64,000 bases of DNA from Saccopteryx bilineata (GCF_036850765.1 NC_089490.1:292002982-292066981), one strand, 5' to 3'; positions 46,583 through 58,645 are shown, counted from the stretch's first letter. Notes: generated by a model from the letters alone, not told the origin. Program-made: numbers and translations.

Positions 46583-48144
46583 TGGCTCAGAATATTCTGC
46601 CAGAACTTATATGAACATCTATCTGTATTATTTACATTAGAATATTTTTGTCAACATTTCAATTTTTGTTCCTTTTTAACCATATTGAGAGCTAATCACA
46701 ATGCATGTTAGACACTCAGCTGACGCATGTATGTATGTGAAGGGAAGAACATGGTGACAATTCTCTGTGTGTTACTCCAGCGTCATTTGAATTTTATCAG
46801 GGTATAGCTTACGTACTATAAAAGCAGCTTCACAAAATACAGTGTGCCTTGCTTTTACTAGTGTATGACTGATGGCAAATGGATATTAAAATTGTATATT
46901 TAAATATGTTCTCAACGAATCTCCCAAATATATTTGTCATTAAAGAAACTTTTGACTCACTTTCATTATTTGAAAAATGAGGCTGGATATATAGTTTTGT
47001 AGGGATTAACTGCAATATGGCATATAAAAGCTCTAGAAAAAGGAATATGTTAACTCCTTAAATACTTTAGTCATTATTAGTAGCACTGTGATATATTCCT
47101 CCTTGATCAGTTTAAGCATGGGACTTCTAAACATAATTCTTATATGTATGCAGTGGGTAATGTGAGTAGATTTTCTTTCTTTTACATGTATTTAAATTTA
47201 GTTCTTTTGACATCGCTCTATAATTTTTCATATATTAGGTATGAATACTCATTCTTTTAAATGACTACAGCATTTTTCATAATTTTTAATTTTCTCTCTT
47301 CATGTGTGTGTGTTTCTGTACTGTAAGTTTATTATTTCTGGATAATATCTTTTCCAAGAGGTGATTCCATGATAGGGTGGTTGATATTTAGTTTGTGTAT
47401 GTATGTTAATTTACCCTAATTTTAAACTATTCTCCTACCTTGAATCAGTTTTTTCCATTGGATCAGCATGGTGATAAATGGGTGATTATATTCTACTACA
47501 AACACCGCTAAGGTTAAAAACAGTTTGCCCAGTTTCCATTTTATGCATAATCCTTTGAATTGCAAGACAGAGTGCCCGATCAGCTCTTCATGGTCCTCTG
47601 GGGCAGTAGCCCCTCATTCTATATGTCTTTCAAACCACAATTCCTAATCTGCCTTTGAGATCTCATAACATCCGTTTTGTAACTGTATTTCTCCTACAAC
47701 AGTGTTATAGATTTCTTCTCCCAGTTCTGGAGATTTCTCTTTGCTACCTTTACATTTGGAAACATATTTTAAAGTACTTTCTTTTTCAACTACATTAATG
47801 TTTTGAGCATTAAGAAGTGAGTAAATCATAACATGTGCTCACTCTTTTGACCTTAAAGTTGATAGCTACAGTGTTTTTATTTTATTTTTTAAAATAGACA
47901 TTTCAAAAATTGACATAGCTTATGACTAGCAAATTAGAAGGACAATTAAGATGGTGATTCAAGAAATTGTAAGATCTAGTTTAAATCTATTGACTGTGGT
48001 GAATGCTTAGTTTAATGTAAAAAAATAGACAAAACTGAATTTAAAAGAACAGGCAATGTAATTGTTTTCCAGTGCTTTACGGCTAATCAGTTTATTATGT
48101 ACATCTTGATAAGAGGGATAATAATGATAATAACGTCAGTAATA
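46583..48144. other. Intergenic DNA
   Basis: About 1.5 kb; no gene or repeat recognised. Confidence 0.5.
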
Positions 48145-48385
48145 AAAACACTAGTGCTGATTAGGTGCTAAATACATTTGGGGTTGCTTCCGAGTTATTT
48201 CCTTTATTCCCACAGCTATCATTTCAGAAGATCCTTGTATTATCCTCAATCCACCGATAAAGAAAACTGAGTGTACAAAGTTATATAATTTACCTGAGGT
48301 CACACATTCATATGTTGAGTATCCAGAATTCAAACCTAGCAGTTTGACTTGAAATTTATGATTTTATCCTCTAGGCTATAACTTG
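48145..48385 (+). mobile_element. MIR SINE (ancient)
   Basis: Shows the MIR core order: '.attaggtgctaa', 'ttattcccacagctatcat', 'ttatcctcaatccaccgata', 'aaactgag', 'cctgaggtcacac', 'gaattcaaacct'. Diverged as expected for a mammal-wide repeat. Confidence 0.8.
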
Positions 48386-49320
48386 TTTTAATATTGAACA
48401 CATTAATAATAATGCTCATTTATCATATACATTGACAGAAGTTAACCAGACTCCTGATTCCAAGATTCAAATGGCATAACCTCGTATTTCACAGAATCGT
48501 TTTATTATCAAATGCTCAATTAAAATCTATAAGACTGACATTAGTAGTACCTTTAATTAAGCTGATTTATAGGCTACCTGAATTATTTTCTCCATAATCA
48601 CTATATTAATTATATTTTAATTTTATAGACATTTCTGAATACTAATAGCACACAAACAGCATTACTATTTAAAAAATATTTTCATTAAATCATAAAGCAG
48701 ATAATTGAAATATTTGTAAGAAGAGATGCTGTTTATCAAAGACTGCTTGGGAGAACTTTTAGCCTTTTGTGTAGATAATTGACATTAAACACACCCAGTT
48801 GTCAGATTGCTATTTTGTAGTGAATATTCTGACATTGAGAGTTTTCAAAGCATGAAACCAACCACAGTAGCATTTAGATGGAGGCGTTACTGTCCAACAG
48901 AGGAGGTTAGCATCCTTTATGTGTGCTTGACATAAATCTCTGTGCAACAACAAATAAGCCTCTATTCCTGCTGTTTTTCAAATACAGGCTTTGTTCTTAT
49001 TTACCATTACTAAGGCAGATGTATCACACAAGGGGGTGGGAAGAGAGAGTGAGCGCTCCGAAACATTTTTGGAGTGAATATTGTTCACCCAGAGACAGAA
49101 GCCACCACTAGATTACAACAGTAACTCAAAATGCTTGACTTTTAAATTAGACTTATAAGACAAGAAAATGGGGACAAATTACTAAAATCAATTTTAAAAC
49201 ACCACTCTTACTTAAATGTCATTTTAATATAATTAATTCTTTTTTAATAGTTTCAGTAGTGTTATATATATTTTTATACAACAGGCATAGTTTCTGTTAA
49301 TTTTTCTAAATATTTCTTGT
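48386..49320. other. Intergenic DNA
   Basis: AT-rich; no feature recognised. Confidence 0.5.
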
Positions 49321-49672
49321 TTTTTATTATTTATTTATTTAGTTAGTTTTTGTGACAGAGACAGAGAGAGTCAGAGTCAGGGACAGACAGGAACAGACAG
49401 ACAGGAAGGGAGAGAGCTGAGAAACATCAGTTCCTTGTTGTGACTCCCTAGCTGTTTATTGATTACTCCCTCATATGTGCCTTGACGAGAGGGCTGGTGG
49501 CACAGCAGACCGAATGATCCCTTGCTCGAGCCAGCAACCCTGTGCTCAAGCTGGTGAACCTTACTCAAACCAGATGAGTCCACGCTCAAGCTGGCAACCT
49601 CGGGGTCTCCAACCTGGGTCCTCTACATCCCAGTCTGACGCTCTATTTACTGCACCACTGCCTGGTCAGGCT
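49321..49672 (-). mobile_element. Bat tRNA SINE (type B), reversed
   Basis: (TTTA) tail, GA/CAGA-rich tract, 'ctcaagctgg' blocks, and reversed head 'accactgcctggtcaggc' at 49672. Confidence 0.88.
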
Positions 49673-49794
49673 TATTTTTTAAATTGTAAAATTGATCTTT
49701 TGTCATATATTATAGCCAACATTTTCACATACATTCATATAATTATCAATAAACATATAAATAAATAAATGGAATCTTTTGTCTTATATACAGA

Positions 49795-50740
49795 GAAAGG
49801 GAACAATGTTCTATACATCAATTTTATATTCTGCTACTTAACTGTATTCTCTTGTTTATACTTTTCACTTGATTCTGGAGATTATTCCATTATACAATCA
49901 AATCATTGGTGAATAGCAACTGTTTTATCTGCTCCTTCCAAATTGTTATATTTCTAATTCTTCCCTTGTCTAATGTAAGCCAATATTTTCAAAAGGATGA
50001 TAAATAATAGTCACAAGTAGCCAGCTCCTATTCCTACTTTTGGTCCTGACATTAGCAGATTTTCTTCATTTTTTCATTTTTTCCCTATTGTGTACAAAGA
50101 TACCTTCTGGGCTGATATGTGTGACCTTTCATTAAGGCAGTTTCTGTTGATTTTTCAATGTCTTTAGGACATGTATTGAATTTCGTCAAATGCCTTTTCA
50201 TCATTTGTAAAAAGGTTGATTTCTCATTCAGTTTATTAATATGGTGATTAATTTTAATATAAAGTATCTTCCATTGCTGAATCTGTCTACATTTCTGGGA
50301 CAAACTCACATGGTCATGTTTTAATAGTCTGCCACATTCTGTTTAGTAATGTTTAACAACTTAGCATTAACATCAATAATTTGGTTGGTATGCTGTTACT
50401 TCTTCTGAAGGAAAATCTTTGTTAGGTGTTAGTAAAAATAGCGCGCACTATTTAAACATAATTTGGAAGTTTTTCTTCTTTTTCTGTTTTGGAAGTATTA
50501 ATACAGTATAAGAACTGTCTGATCTTTACCTGATTAGTTGAATTCACCAGGGAAAATGTCTAGTCTTGGGGCTTTGAAAAGGTCTTTGAAAAATTCTCTA
50601 TTTCTCATTGTAAATAAGTATGTTATAAGTTGTTCTTGTTCATACATTTTTTAAAGAAAATTAATCATTTTATACAATTTAAATTGTATTTGCATAAATT
50701 AAATTATCATGATTTTATCTTTTTTAAATCAATTCTTTGT
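49795..50740 (-). mobile_element. Ancient L1 ORF2 fragment, left half
   Basis: Degenerate minus-strand L1 RT region ('attctgctacttaactgtat', 'tgccttttcatcatttgtaa', 'ttaatatggtgattaatttt'). It appears to continue at 58646 after the L1-B insertion. Confidence 0.55.
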
Positions 50741-50753
50741 TACTTTTATCTTT
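50741..50753 (+). repeat. L1-B target-site duplication, 3' side
   Basis: TACTTTTATCTTT, repeated exactly at 58633-58645. Confidence 0.9.
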
Positions 50754-50825
50754 TTTTTTTCAGTATCTGAAATTTATTAATGTCTTTAAGCATTTTAATA
50801 GATAAAAGAAGGGGAAAACATGACC
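50754..50825 (-). other. 3' transduction of L1-B with second poly(A)
   Basis: Between the L1's own A-tract (T-run 50826-50840) and a second T-run (50751-50760) at the target duplication lie 65 nt (50761-50825) that are not L1. On the sense strand this stretch has AATAAA at 50778-50773, 12 nt before the second A-tract. The L1's own signal is only the weaker ATTAAA (50861-50856). This is the standard structure of a read-through transcript polyadenylated in flanking DNA of the source locus. Confidence 0.8.
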
Positions 50826-50997
50826 TTTTTTTTTTTTTTTAAATAATTTTATCTTTTTAATGGGGTGACATCAATAAATCAGGATACATATATTCAAAGA
50901 TAACAAGACCAGGGTATCTTGTCGTTCAATTATGATGCATACCCGTCACCCAAAGTCAGATTGTCCTCTGTCACCTTCTATCTTGTTTTCTTTGTGC

Positions 50998-51041
50998 CCC
51001 ACCCCCTCCCCCTTTCCCTCTCCCATTCCCCCCTCCCCCCC
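50998..51041 (-). other. L1-B 3'UTR polypurine G-rich tract
   Basis: G-runs on the sense strand just after the ORF2 stop. Conserved with L1-A and the fragment at 7439-7486. Confidence 0.8.
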
Positions 51042-51081
51042 GTAACCACCACACTCTTATCAATATCTCTTAGTTTCACTT

Positions 51082-54000
51082 TTATGTCCCACCTACGTAT
51101 GGAATAATGCAGTTCCTGGTTTTTTCTGATTTACTTATTTCGCTTCGTATCATGTTATCTAGATCCCACCATTTTGCTGTAAATGTTCCGATGTCATCAT
51201 TTCTTATGGCTGAGTAGTATTCCATAGTGTATATGTGCCACATCTTCTTTATCCAGTCATCTATTGACGGGCTTTTTGGTTGTTTCCATGTCCTGGCCAC
51301 TGTGAACAATGCTGCAGTAAACATGGGGCTGCATGTGTCTTTACGTATCAATGTTTCTGAGTTTTTGGGGTATATACCCAGTAGAGGGATTGCTGGGTCA
51401 TAAGGTAGTTCTATTTTCAGTTTTTTGAGGAACCACCATACTTTCTTCCATAATGGTTGTACTACTTTACATTCCCACCAACAGTGTATGAGGGTTCCTT
51501 TTTCTCCACAGCCTCTCCAACATTTGCTATTACCTGTCTTGCTAATAATAGCTAATCGAACAGGTGTGAGGTGGTATCTCATTGCAGTTTTGATTTGCAT
51601 TTCTCTAATAGCTAAAGAAGATGAGCATCTTTTCATATATCTGTTGGCCATTTGTATTTCTTTCTGGGAGAAGTGTCTGTTCATGTCCTCTTCCCATTTT
51701 TTTATGGGATTGTTTGTTTGTTTGTTGTTGAGTTTTATGAGTTCTTTGTATATTTTGGATATTAGGCCCTTATCTGAGCTGTTGTTTGAAAATATCATTT
51801 CCCATTTAGTTGGCTTTCTGTTTATTTTGTTATCAGTTTCTCTTGCTGAGCAAAAACTTCTTAGTCTGATGTAGTCCCATTCATTAATTTTTGCCTTCAC
51901 TTCTCTTGCCATTGGAGTCAAATTCATAAAATGCTCTTTAAAACCCAGGTCCATGAGTTGAGTACCTATGTCTTCTTCTATGTACTTTATTGTTTCAGGT
52001 CTTATGTTTAGATCTTTGATCCATTTTGAGTTAATTTTAGTACAGGGGGACAAACTGTAGTCCAGTTTCATTCTTTTGCATGTGGCTTTCCAGTTTTCCC
52101 AGCACCATTTATTGAAGAGGCTTTCTTTTCTCCATTGTGTGTTGTTGGCCCCTTTATCAAAAATTATTTGACTATATATATGTGGTTTTATTTCTGGACT
52201 TTCTATTCTGTTCCATTGGTCTGAGTGTCTATTTTTCTGCACATACCATGCTGTTTTGATTGTCGTGGCCCTATAATAGAGTTTGAAGTCAGGTATTGTA
52301 ATGCCCCCAGCTTCATTCTTTTTCTTTAGGATTGGTTTGGCTATTCGGGGTTTTATATATTTCCAAATAAATCTGATGATTTTTTGCTCTATTTTTTTAA
52401 AAAACGTCATTGGAAGTTTGATGGGAATTGCATTGAATTTGTATATTGCTTTGGGTAATATAGCCATCTTGATTATATTTATTCTTCCTAGCCAAGAACA
52501 AGGTATATTCTTCCATCTCATTATATCTTTTTCAATTTCCCTTAACAATGGTTTATAGTTTTCATTATATAAGTCCTTTACATTCTTTGTTATGTTTATT
52601 CCTAAGTATTCTATTTTTTTTGTTGCAATCGTGAAGGGGATTATTCTTTTGAGTTCCTTCTCAGTTGTTTCATTGTTGGCATATAGAAAGGCTATTGACT
52701 TCTGAATGTTAATTTTGTATCCTGCGACCTTACTGTATTGGCATATTGTTTCTAATAGTCTTTTTGTGGATTCTTTGGGGTTTTCGATGTATAGGATCAT
52801 ATCATCTGCAAAAAGTGATACCTTTACTTCTTCTTTTCCGATATGGATGCCTTTTATTTCTTTGTCCTGTCTGATTGCTCTAGCTAGAACCTCTAGTACC
52901 ACATTAAATAAGAGTGGAGAGAGTGGACAACCCTGTCTTGTTCCTGATTTAAGGGGGAAAGCCTTCAGTTTAGTGCCATTTAATATGATGTTAGCTGATG
53001 GTTTATCATATATGGCCTTTATCATGTTGAGATATTTTCCTTCTATACCCATTTTGTTGAGAGTCTTAAACATAAAATTGTGTTGTATTTTATCGAAAGC
53101 CTTTTCTGCATCTATTGAAAAGATCATGTGGTTTTTGTTCTTTGTTTTGTTGATATGGTGTATTACGTTAACCGTTTTACGTATGTTGAACCATCCTTGA
53201 GATTCTGGGATGAATCCCACTTGATCATGATGTATTATTTTTTTAATATGTTGTTGTATTCGATTTGCTAGTATTTTGTTTAGTATTTTAGCATCTGTAT
53301 TCATTAGAGATATTGGTCTGTAGTTTTCTTTTTTTGTGCCATCCTTGCCTGGTTTTGGTATGAGACTTATGTTGGCCTCATAAAATGTGTTTGGAAGTAT
53401 TGCTTCTTCTTCAATTTTTTGGAAGACTTTGAGTAGAATAGGAACCAAGTCTTCTTTGAATGTTTGATAAAATTCGCTGGTATAGCCGTCAGGGCCTGGA
53501 CTTTTATTTTTGGGGAGGTTTTTAATGGTTTTTTCTATTTCTTCTCTACTGATAGGTCTGTTTAGGCTTTCTGCTTCTTCTTGACTCAGTCTAGGAAGGT
53601 TATATTGTTCTAGGAATTTATCCATTTCTTCTAGGTTGTTGAATTTAGTGGCATAAAGTTTTTCATAGTATTCTACAATAATTCTTTGTATATCTATGGT
53701 GTCCGTGGTGATTTCTTCTCTTTCATTTTGGATTTTGTTTATATGAGTTCTTTCTCTTTTTTCCTTGGTAAGTCTTGCCAAGGGTTTGTCAATTTTTTTG
53801 ATCTTTTCAAAGAACCAGCTCCTTGTTCTATTAATTTTTTCTATAGTTTTTCTGTTCTCTAATTCATTTATTTCTGCTCTGATTTTTATTATCTTTTTTC
53901 TTCGGCTGCTTTTGGGTTGTCCTTGTTCTTCTTTTTCTAGTTCCTTAAGGTGAGAAGTTAAGTGGTTCACTTGGGCTGTCTCTTGTTTGTTCATATATGC

Positions 54001-54909
54001 CTGAAGTGATATGAACTTCCCTCTTATCACTGCTTTTGCTGCATCCCATAGATTCTGATATGTCGTATTGTCATTTTCATTAGTCTGTATAAATCTTTTG
54101 ATCTCTGCACTTATTTCTTTTTTGACCCATTCATTTTTTAAAAGTATGTTGTTTAGTTTCCACATTTTTGTGGGATTTTTTTCCTCCTTTTTGCAGTTGA
54201 ATTCTAGTTTCAAGGCTTTATGATCAGAAAATATGCTTGGTACAACTTCAATTTTTCTGAATTTGCTGATGTTGTTTTTGTGGCCCAACATATGGTCAAT
54301 TCTTGAGAATGATCCATGTACACTGGAGAAAAATGTATACTCAGTCACTTTGGGATGAAATGTCCTGTAGATGTCTATCATATCCAGGTGCTCTAGTGTT
54401 TTGTTTAAGGCCACTATGTCTTTGTTGATTCTCTGTTTGGATGACCGATCTAGAGCCGTCAGCGGTGTATTGAGGTCTCCAAGTATGATTGTATTTTTGT
54501 CAGTTTTTGTTTTAAGGTCAATAAGTAGCTGTCTTATATATTTTGGTGCTCCTTGGTTTGGTGCATATATATTAAGAATTGTTATGTCTTCTTGATTCAG
54601 TGTCCCCTTAGCCATTATGAAATGGCCATTTTTATCTCTGAGTACTTTTCCTGTCTTGTAGTCAGCATTATCCGATATGAGTATTGCTACACCTGCTTTT
54701 TTTTGGATGTTATTTGCTTGGAGTATTGTTTTCCAGCCTTTCACTTTGAATTTGTTTTTATCCTTGTTACTTAGATGAGTTTCCTGTAGGCAGCATATAG
54801 TTGGATTTTCTTTTTTAATCCATTCTGCTACTCTGTGCCTTTTTATTGGTGAGTTTAATCCATTTACATTTAGTGTAATTATTGATACTTGTGAGTTCCC
54901 TATTGCCAT
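51082..54909 (-). CDS. L1-B ORF2p: endonuclease/reverse transcriptase, intact
   Basis: An uninterrupted frame of 1275 codons, the same length as human ORF2p. The protein nicks target DNA at T-rich sites and copies L1 RNA by target-primed reverse transcription. The apurinic-type endonuclease (about 1-240) keeps N14, E43 (LQETHL), D145 and N147 (GDLN), D205 and D229-H230 (SDH). The RT has D600 (FSIDAEKAF) and the FADD site at 700-703. The Cys-rich end has C1130, C1134, H1142 and C1147 (CWRGCGEKG...HCWWEC). Every catalytic residue I can check is present and at human-like numbering. ATG at 54909 (MAIGNSQ), about 190 bp after the expected ORF1 end. Expression would come from the L1 5'UTR. Whether the locus moves depends on ORF1, which is frameshifted. 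Confidence 0.97.
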   Translation of the reverse strand: MAIGNSQVSIITLNVNGLNSPIKRHRVAEWIKKENPTICCLQETHLSNKDKNKFKVKGWKTILQANNIQKKAGVAILISDNADYKTGKVLRDKNGHFIMAKGTLNQEDITILNIYAPNQGAPKYIRQLLIDLKTKTDKNTIILGDLNTPLTALDRSSKQRINKDIVALNKTLEHLDMIDIYRTFHPKVTEYTFFSSVHGSFSRIDHMLGHKNNISKFRKIEVVPSIFSDHKALKLEFNCKKEEKNPTKMWKLNNILLKNEWVKKEISAEIKRFIQTNENDNTTYQNLWDAAKAVIRGKFISLQAYMNKQETAQVNHLTSHLKELEKEEQGQPKSSRRKKIIKIRAEINELENRKTIEKINRTRSWFFEKIKKIDKPLARLTKEKRERTHINKIQNEREEITTDTIDIQRIIVEYYEKLYATKFNNLEEMDKFLEQYNLPRLSQEEAESLNRPISREEIEKTIKNLPKNKSPGPDGYTSEFYQTFKEDLVPILLKVFQKIEEEAILPNTFYEANISLIPKPGKDGTKKENYRPISLMNTDAKILNKILANRIQQHIKKIIHHDQVGFIPESQGWFNIRKTVNVIHHINKTKNKNHMIFSIDAEKAFDKIQHNFMFKTLNKMGIEGKYLNMIKAIYDKPSANIILNGTKLKAFPLKSGTRQGCPLSPLLFNVVLEVLARAIRQDKEIKGIHIGKEEVKVSLFADDMILYIENPKESTKRLLETICQYSKVAGYKINIQKSIAFLYANNETTEKELKRIIPFTIATKKIEYLGINITKNVKDLYNENYKPLLREIEKDIMRWKNIPCSWLGRINIIKMAILPKAIYKFNAIPIKLPMTFFKKIEQKIIRFIWKYIKPRIAKPILKKKNEAGGITIPDFKLYYRATTIKTAWYVQKNRHSDQWNRIESPEIKPHIYSQIIFDKGANNTQWRKESLFNKWCWENWKATCKRMKLDYSLSPCTKINSKWIKDLNIRPETIKYIEEDIGTQLMDLGFKEHFMNLTPMAREVKAKINEWDYIRLRSFCSARETDNKINRKPTKWEMIFSNNSSDKGLISKIYKELIKLNNKQTNNPIKKWEEDMNRHFSQKEIQMANRYMKRCSSSLAIREMQIKTAMRYHLTPVRLAIISKTGNSKCWRGCGEKGTLIHCWWECKVVQPLWKKVWWFLKKLKIELPYDPAIPLLGIYPKNSETLIRKDTCSPMFTAALFTVARTWKQPKSPSIDDWIKKMWHIYTMEYYSAIRNDDIGTFTAKWWDLDNMIRSEISKSEKTRNCIIPYVGGT

Positions 54910-55098
54910 TTTATATCTTGCTTTCTGTTAGTTTTGTGTCTTGTTTGATCCTTCTCTTTCGTTTTTCTATCTTTTGTTTTTATTTGGTTGTATTCCATAC
55001 ATCTTTCCTCTGTTGCTATCTTTTTTATCTCATGTGCTTCTGTGGTGGTTTTTTCAATGGTGGTTACCTTTGATTAATGAAAAGGGTCCCTACCCTGT

Positions 55099-56233
55099 TC
55101 ATTGTAGCAAACTATTTTGTGAGTACTTTTGCACTCCATCGTCCTTTGCTACTGTTAATCTCCATCTTCTCCCCCTCTTTCTTTTTGTTGTTGTCACAGT
55201 TTAAATTTGGTTTTATTGTGTTCTTCTTGGAGCTTTTACTTGTGGCTCTGTTTTTTTTTTTTGTTCTTTGTATCTGATTGGAGAACCCCCTTTAGTAATT
55301 CCTGGAGTGGGGGTTTTCTGATGATAAATTCCCTCATCTTTTCTGTATCTGTGAATGTTTTTATTTCTCCTTCATATTTGAAGGATAGCTTTGATGGGTA
55401 TAGTATTCGTGGCTGAAAGTTTCTCTCTTTCAGGACTTCAAATATTGGGGTCCACTCTCTTCTAGCTTGTAGAGTTTCTGCTGAGAAATTTGATGATAAT
55501 CTAATGGGCCTTCCTTTATATGTTGTATTCTTCTTTTCCCTGGCTGCCTTGAGAATTTTTTCTTTGCTGTTGGTTTGTGTCAATTTCATTATGATATGCC
55601 TTGGAGTAGGTTTGTTGGGGTTAAGAAAACTCGGTGTTCTGTTTGCTTCTTGAATTTGAGGCTTTAGTTCTTTCCACAGGCTTGGGAAGTTCTCATCTAT
55701 TATTTGTTTGAGTATGTTCTCCATTCCATTTTCTCTCTCTTCTCCCTCTGATATACCTATTATTCTTATGTTATTCTTTTTGATGGAGTCAGATAATTCT
55801 TGTAGGGCTATCTCATTTTTTTTATTTTTGAGTCTCTTTCTTCTTCTCTCTGTTGTGCCTCAAGTTGCTTGTCTTCTATTTCACTAATCCTCTCTTCTAT
55901 CTGACCTGTTCTATTAGCTAAGCTTGTTACTTCGTTTTTCAGCTCGTGAATTGAGTTTTTCATCTCTGTTTGATTTGTTTTTATAGTTTCAATTTCTTTG
56001 GACATATATTCTTTGTGTTCATTGAGTTGTTTTCTGAGCTCCCTAAATTGCCTTTCTGTTTTTTCTTGTATATCTCGGAGGATTTTTAGGATTTCTATCT
56101 TGAATTCTCTGTCATTTAGCTCCAAGGTTTCCAATATATTAAATTTTTTCTCCATAGATTTTTCCTCATCTAGCTGTGTTACCTCTCTTTCTTTTGTATC
56201 CATGATATTCGATTTTCTCTTTCTTAATGGCAT
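55099..56233 (-). pseudogene. L1-B ORF1p, two single-base indels
   Basis: ATG at 56233 (MPLRKRKSN). The first 141 codons form a Glu/Lys-rich coiled coil. A 1-nt deletion near 55820, where L1-C and L1-A have ATT before the A-run and L1-B has AT, ends the frame at 55808. The downstream part reopens in another frame (55236-55724) with the RNA-binding motif RHIIMKLTQ and the FSAETLQAR segment. A second change, an A-run of 12 instead of 11 at about 55251-55262, cuts off the last 45 or so codons seen in L1-A and L1-C. The normal stop would be at 55099-55101. Both changes are single-base indels next to or inside A-runs, so sequencing or assembly error is a real alternative. Confidence 0.92.
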
Positions 56234-57592
56234 CTTAGGGTGGTTTTGTTGATAGTATTAATGAGACTTAATAAAGAATAAAAAGTTAAAAAAAATAAAA
56301 AATCAAAAAGAGTTGTTTTTTTTAAAAAAAATTAATAATGAAATAAAGAAAAATAAAATAATAATTTTTAAAAAAAGGAAATTATTCCCCCCCTCCTTTT
56401 TTCCTCTCCTCTCCCCTTTTTCTTGAGAAAATCTTGTGGTGAATTGTGAATTATAACAAACAATGCCTGTGATGGAGGTCCTGAATTGGGGAAAAGTAAT
56501 AAAGGGGCAAAAAAAAAAAAAAAAAAAGAAAAAAAAAGGAAAAAAAAAAGGGGGGGCGGTATGGACCCACAAAAAGCAAATAAGGAAAAAATTTGGGTCA
56601 AGAATAAAATGATTTGCTTTTAGGTGTTGGTGTTGTCTAAGAGTTATGATGAGAGGAATAAGAGAACAGAAAAATGGGGGGACAAATTAAAAAAATACTA
56701 TTGTATTTAGTGGAACAAGAACTAGATAAAATGGAGAGCCAGGGATGGGAGCACTGCTAGTGAGTTAAAAAGGTGAAGTAAAAAACCCCCAAATTGCCAC
56801 AAACATAAATTTGAGTCCCAGATAAGATAATTTGTTTGTTATTGAGGTTTGAATGAGAGGAGATGTAAAGGAGAAAGGAAGAAACTAATATAGAGGGAGA
56901 AAAGAAAGAGAGAGAGAGAAAAAAAAAGAGGGAACCAGTAAAAGAAGAAGAAAGAAAGGAGAGAGAGAGAGTTAAGGGTTTTGGAGTGCAACCCTCATAG
57001 AGAGAAAGGAAGAGGAGAAAAAAGATAATGGGAGATGTAACACTTATGGGTAGTGTAGTTCAAGGAGAGGAGAGAGTAAGACTGGCAGAGAGTTAATCGG
57101 CCAAATTGGAGGAGGAAAAAAAGTATCAAGAATGAAGATAAGAGAAACAAACGAACAAATATAATAAAATGGGATAGGTTATAAAGTCTGCAGATTATTC
57201 TTGATTTTGAGAGGTTATCTTCTTGTTTTTTCTTTTCTCTCCCTCTTCCTGGTCGGTGACTCTGTACCCCAGGTTCTGCCCCTTTGGCACGCTCAGGTAG
57301 AGGTTTGCAGTTGATAAGTCTCTATGGCAATGTCATGTATTGTGCTTTAGTCTCGTTGGGAGTCAAGGCTCATTAGCTTTCATAGGCTCTGACAGTGAGA
57401 GAGTCCGTGTTCCTGGAGCCTTTCTCCTAGTCTTTCCTTCCTCAATTAGTAGCCTGATAATCCAGCTATGGGGTTGTTGCTGCCTCTGCCCGGATAGTAA
57501 GAGGTTCAAAGAGCTGGCAACTCCCCACTCTATTTCCACTCAGCACAGGGCTCTGGGTAAGGCTCAGTCAGTCAGAGCTGCTAGCATTTTCA

Positions 57593-58191
57593 GGCGGGCT
57601 TTCCGCCCACTCAAAGACCTCTGGCTCTGCCACTCTGTCCGGTAACACAGGCGGGCACCCACTTCCGGGGTGCTTGGAGGAAATTTTCATTCACTATCTG
57701 CACGCGCAGACCAGGATATCCGGCCAGTAGTCTCACGCTCTGAGTGAAACCCCCAACCGCATGGAAATTTGCAGCGCTGGAATTCGCTCTCGCTCCGTCC
57801 CCGTGCGCGGCTTTTGCAAGGCGCTGGGGCGGCCCAAGATTCCACTTTTGCCCACACAAAGGCCCCTGACTCTGCCCCTCTGTGCGATAACACGGGTGCG
57901 CCCTGCCGAGGCACTCGGAGGAATCGCTCACTACCTATCTGCGCGCACACACCAGGATATGAGGCCGGCCGCATTTCCCTGAGTGAAGCCCTCACCAGCA
58001 CGGAAAATTTCCACCGTTGGAATTAGTTCTCGCTCCCTCCCGTGCGCGGCTTTCTCAGGGCGCTGGGGCTGCCCAGAGATTCTGCTTTCGGCCCACAGAA
58101 AGGCCTCTGACCCTGCCTCTCTGTGGGGCAACACGGACACCCACTTCTGGGGCTTAGGAAGAGATCTCTCGCCCACTAACTGCGCACTAAC
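57593..58191 (-). repeat. Tandem 240-bp 5'UTR monomers, L1-B
   Basis: Two full units and one partial unit. The marker 'caggat/caggag' occurs at 57712, 57953 and 58192, spacings of 241 and 239 bp. Units diverge from one another more than the corresponding units in L1-A. Confidence 0.88.
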
Positions 58192-58603
58192 CAGGAGAAC
58201 GGGTAAAATGGCTGCCCCGCTTGTCTTTCTTTGTTTGGGTTTGGCGCGAGTGTTAGCTTGTATTGCCCGGCTTGCCACAGGAACAGTTTTTCCTCCGCTA
58301 GGATCTCTGTGCCACAGCCTGGTTCGGCCTTTTGTGCGTGGCCTGGATGTATTCACCCCCTTTGCCCGCCTCAGTTTCTATATTCACAGTTACCAGAGAA
58401 AGCCCTGTTTAGGTTAGTGAGGAAGGCGGAGCATTTCTTACTCCCTATTTCCTTCAGGATTTGGTTATATATTTAGCCAATTTTTCACTCGACCATACCT
58501 TCGGGTGTATTGTGAAGCATCTGGAGGCTCCAAGTATAGGTTTTTCTGTTTCTGGTTGAAGATCTTGTTGAGTTTTGGGGGAGATTTATCGGTATCGCTT
58601 CCT

Positions 58604-58632
58604 ACTCCGCCATTACTCTGACGTCATCAACC
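58604..58632 (-). promoter_or_regulatory. L1-B 5' end: CRE and YY1-like sites
   Basis: TGACGTCA at 58619-58626 and AATGGCGGAG on the sense strand, in the same positions as in L1-A. Confidence 0.65.
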
Positions 58633-58645
58633 TACTTTTATCTTT
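58633..58645 (+). repeat. L1-B target-site duplication, 5' side
   Basis: TACTTTTATCTTT, identical to 50741-50753. Confidence 0.9.

Larger units (their letters stand above)
50754..58632 (-). mobile_element. L1-B: full-length LINE-1, recently active type
   Basis: A 7.9-kb minus-strand element with exact 13-bp duplications, intact ORF2, near-intact ORF1, full 5'UTR with tandem monomers, and a 3' transduction. It is inserted in an ancient L1. It is close to L1-A but younger by its lower number of lesions. Confidence 0.96.
56234..58632 (-). promoter_or_regulatory. L1-B 5'UTR / internal promoter region
   Basis: Same layout as L1-A: A/G-rich inner part (56234-57180) with a long A-rich tract at 56511-56550, then a GC-rich outer part with monomers and the conserved 5' end. 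Confidence 0.8.

Noticed and set aside
46391..46711. 106-codon frame
   Set aside because: Mostly translation of the TA/CA microsatellite.
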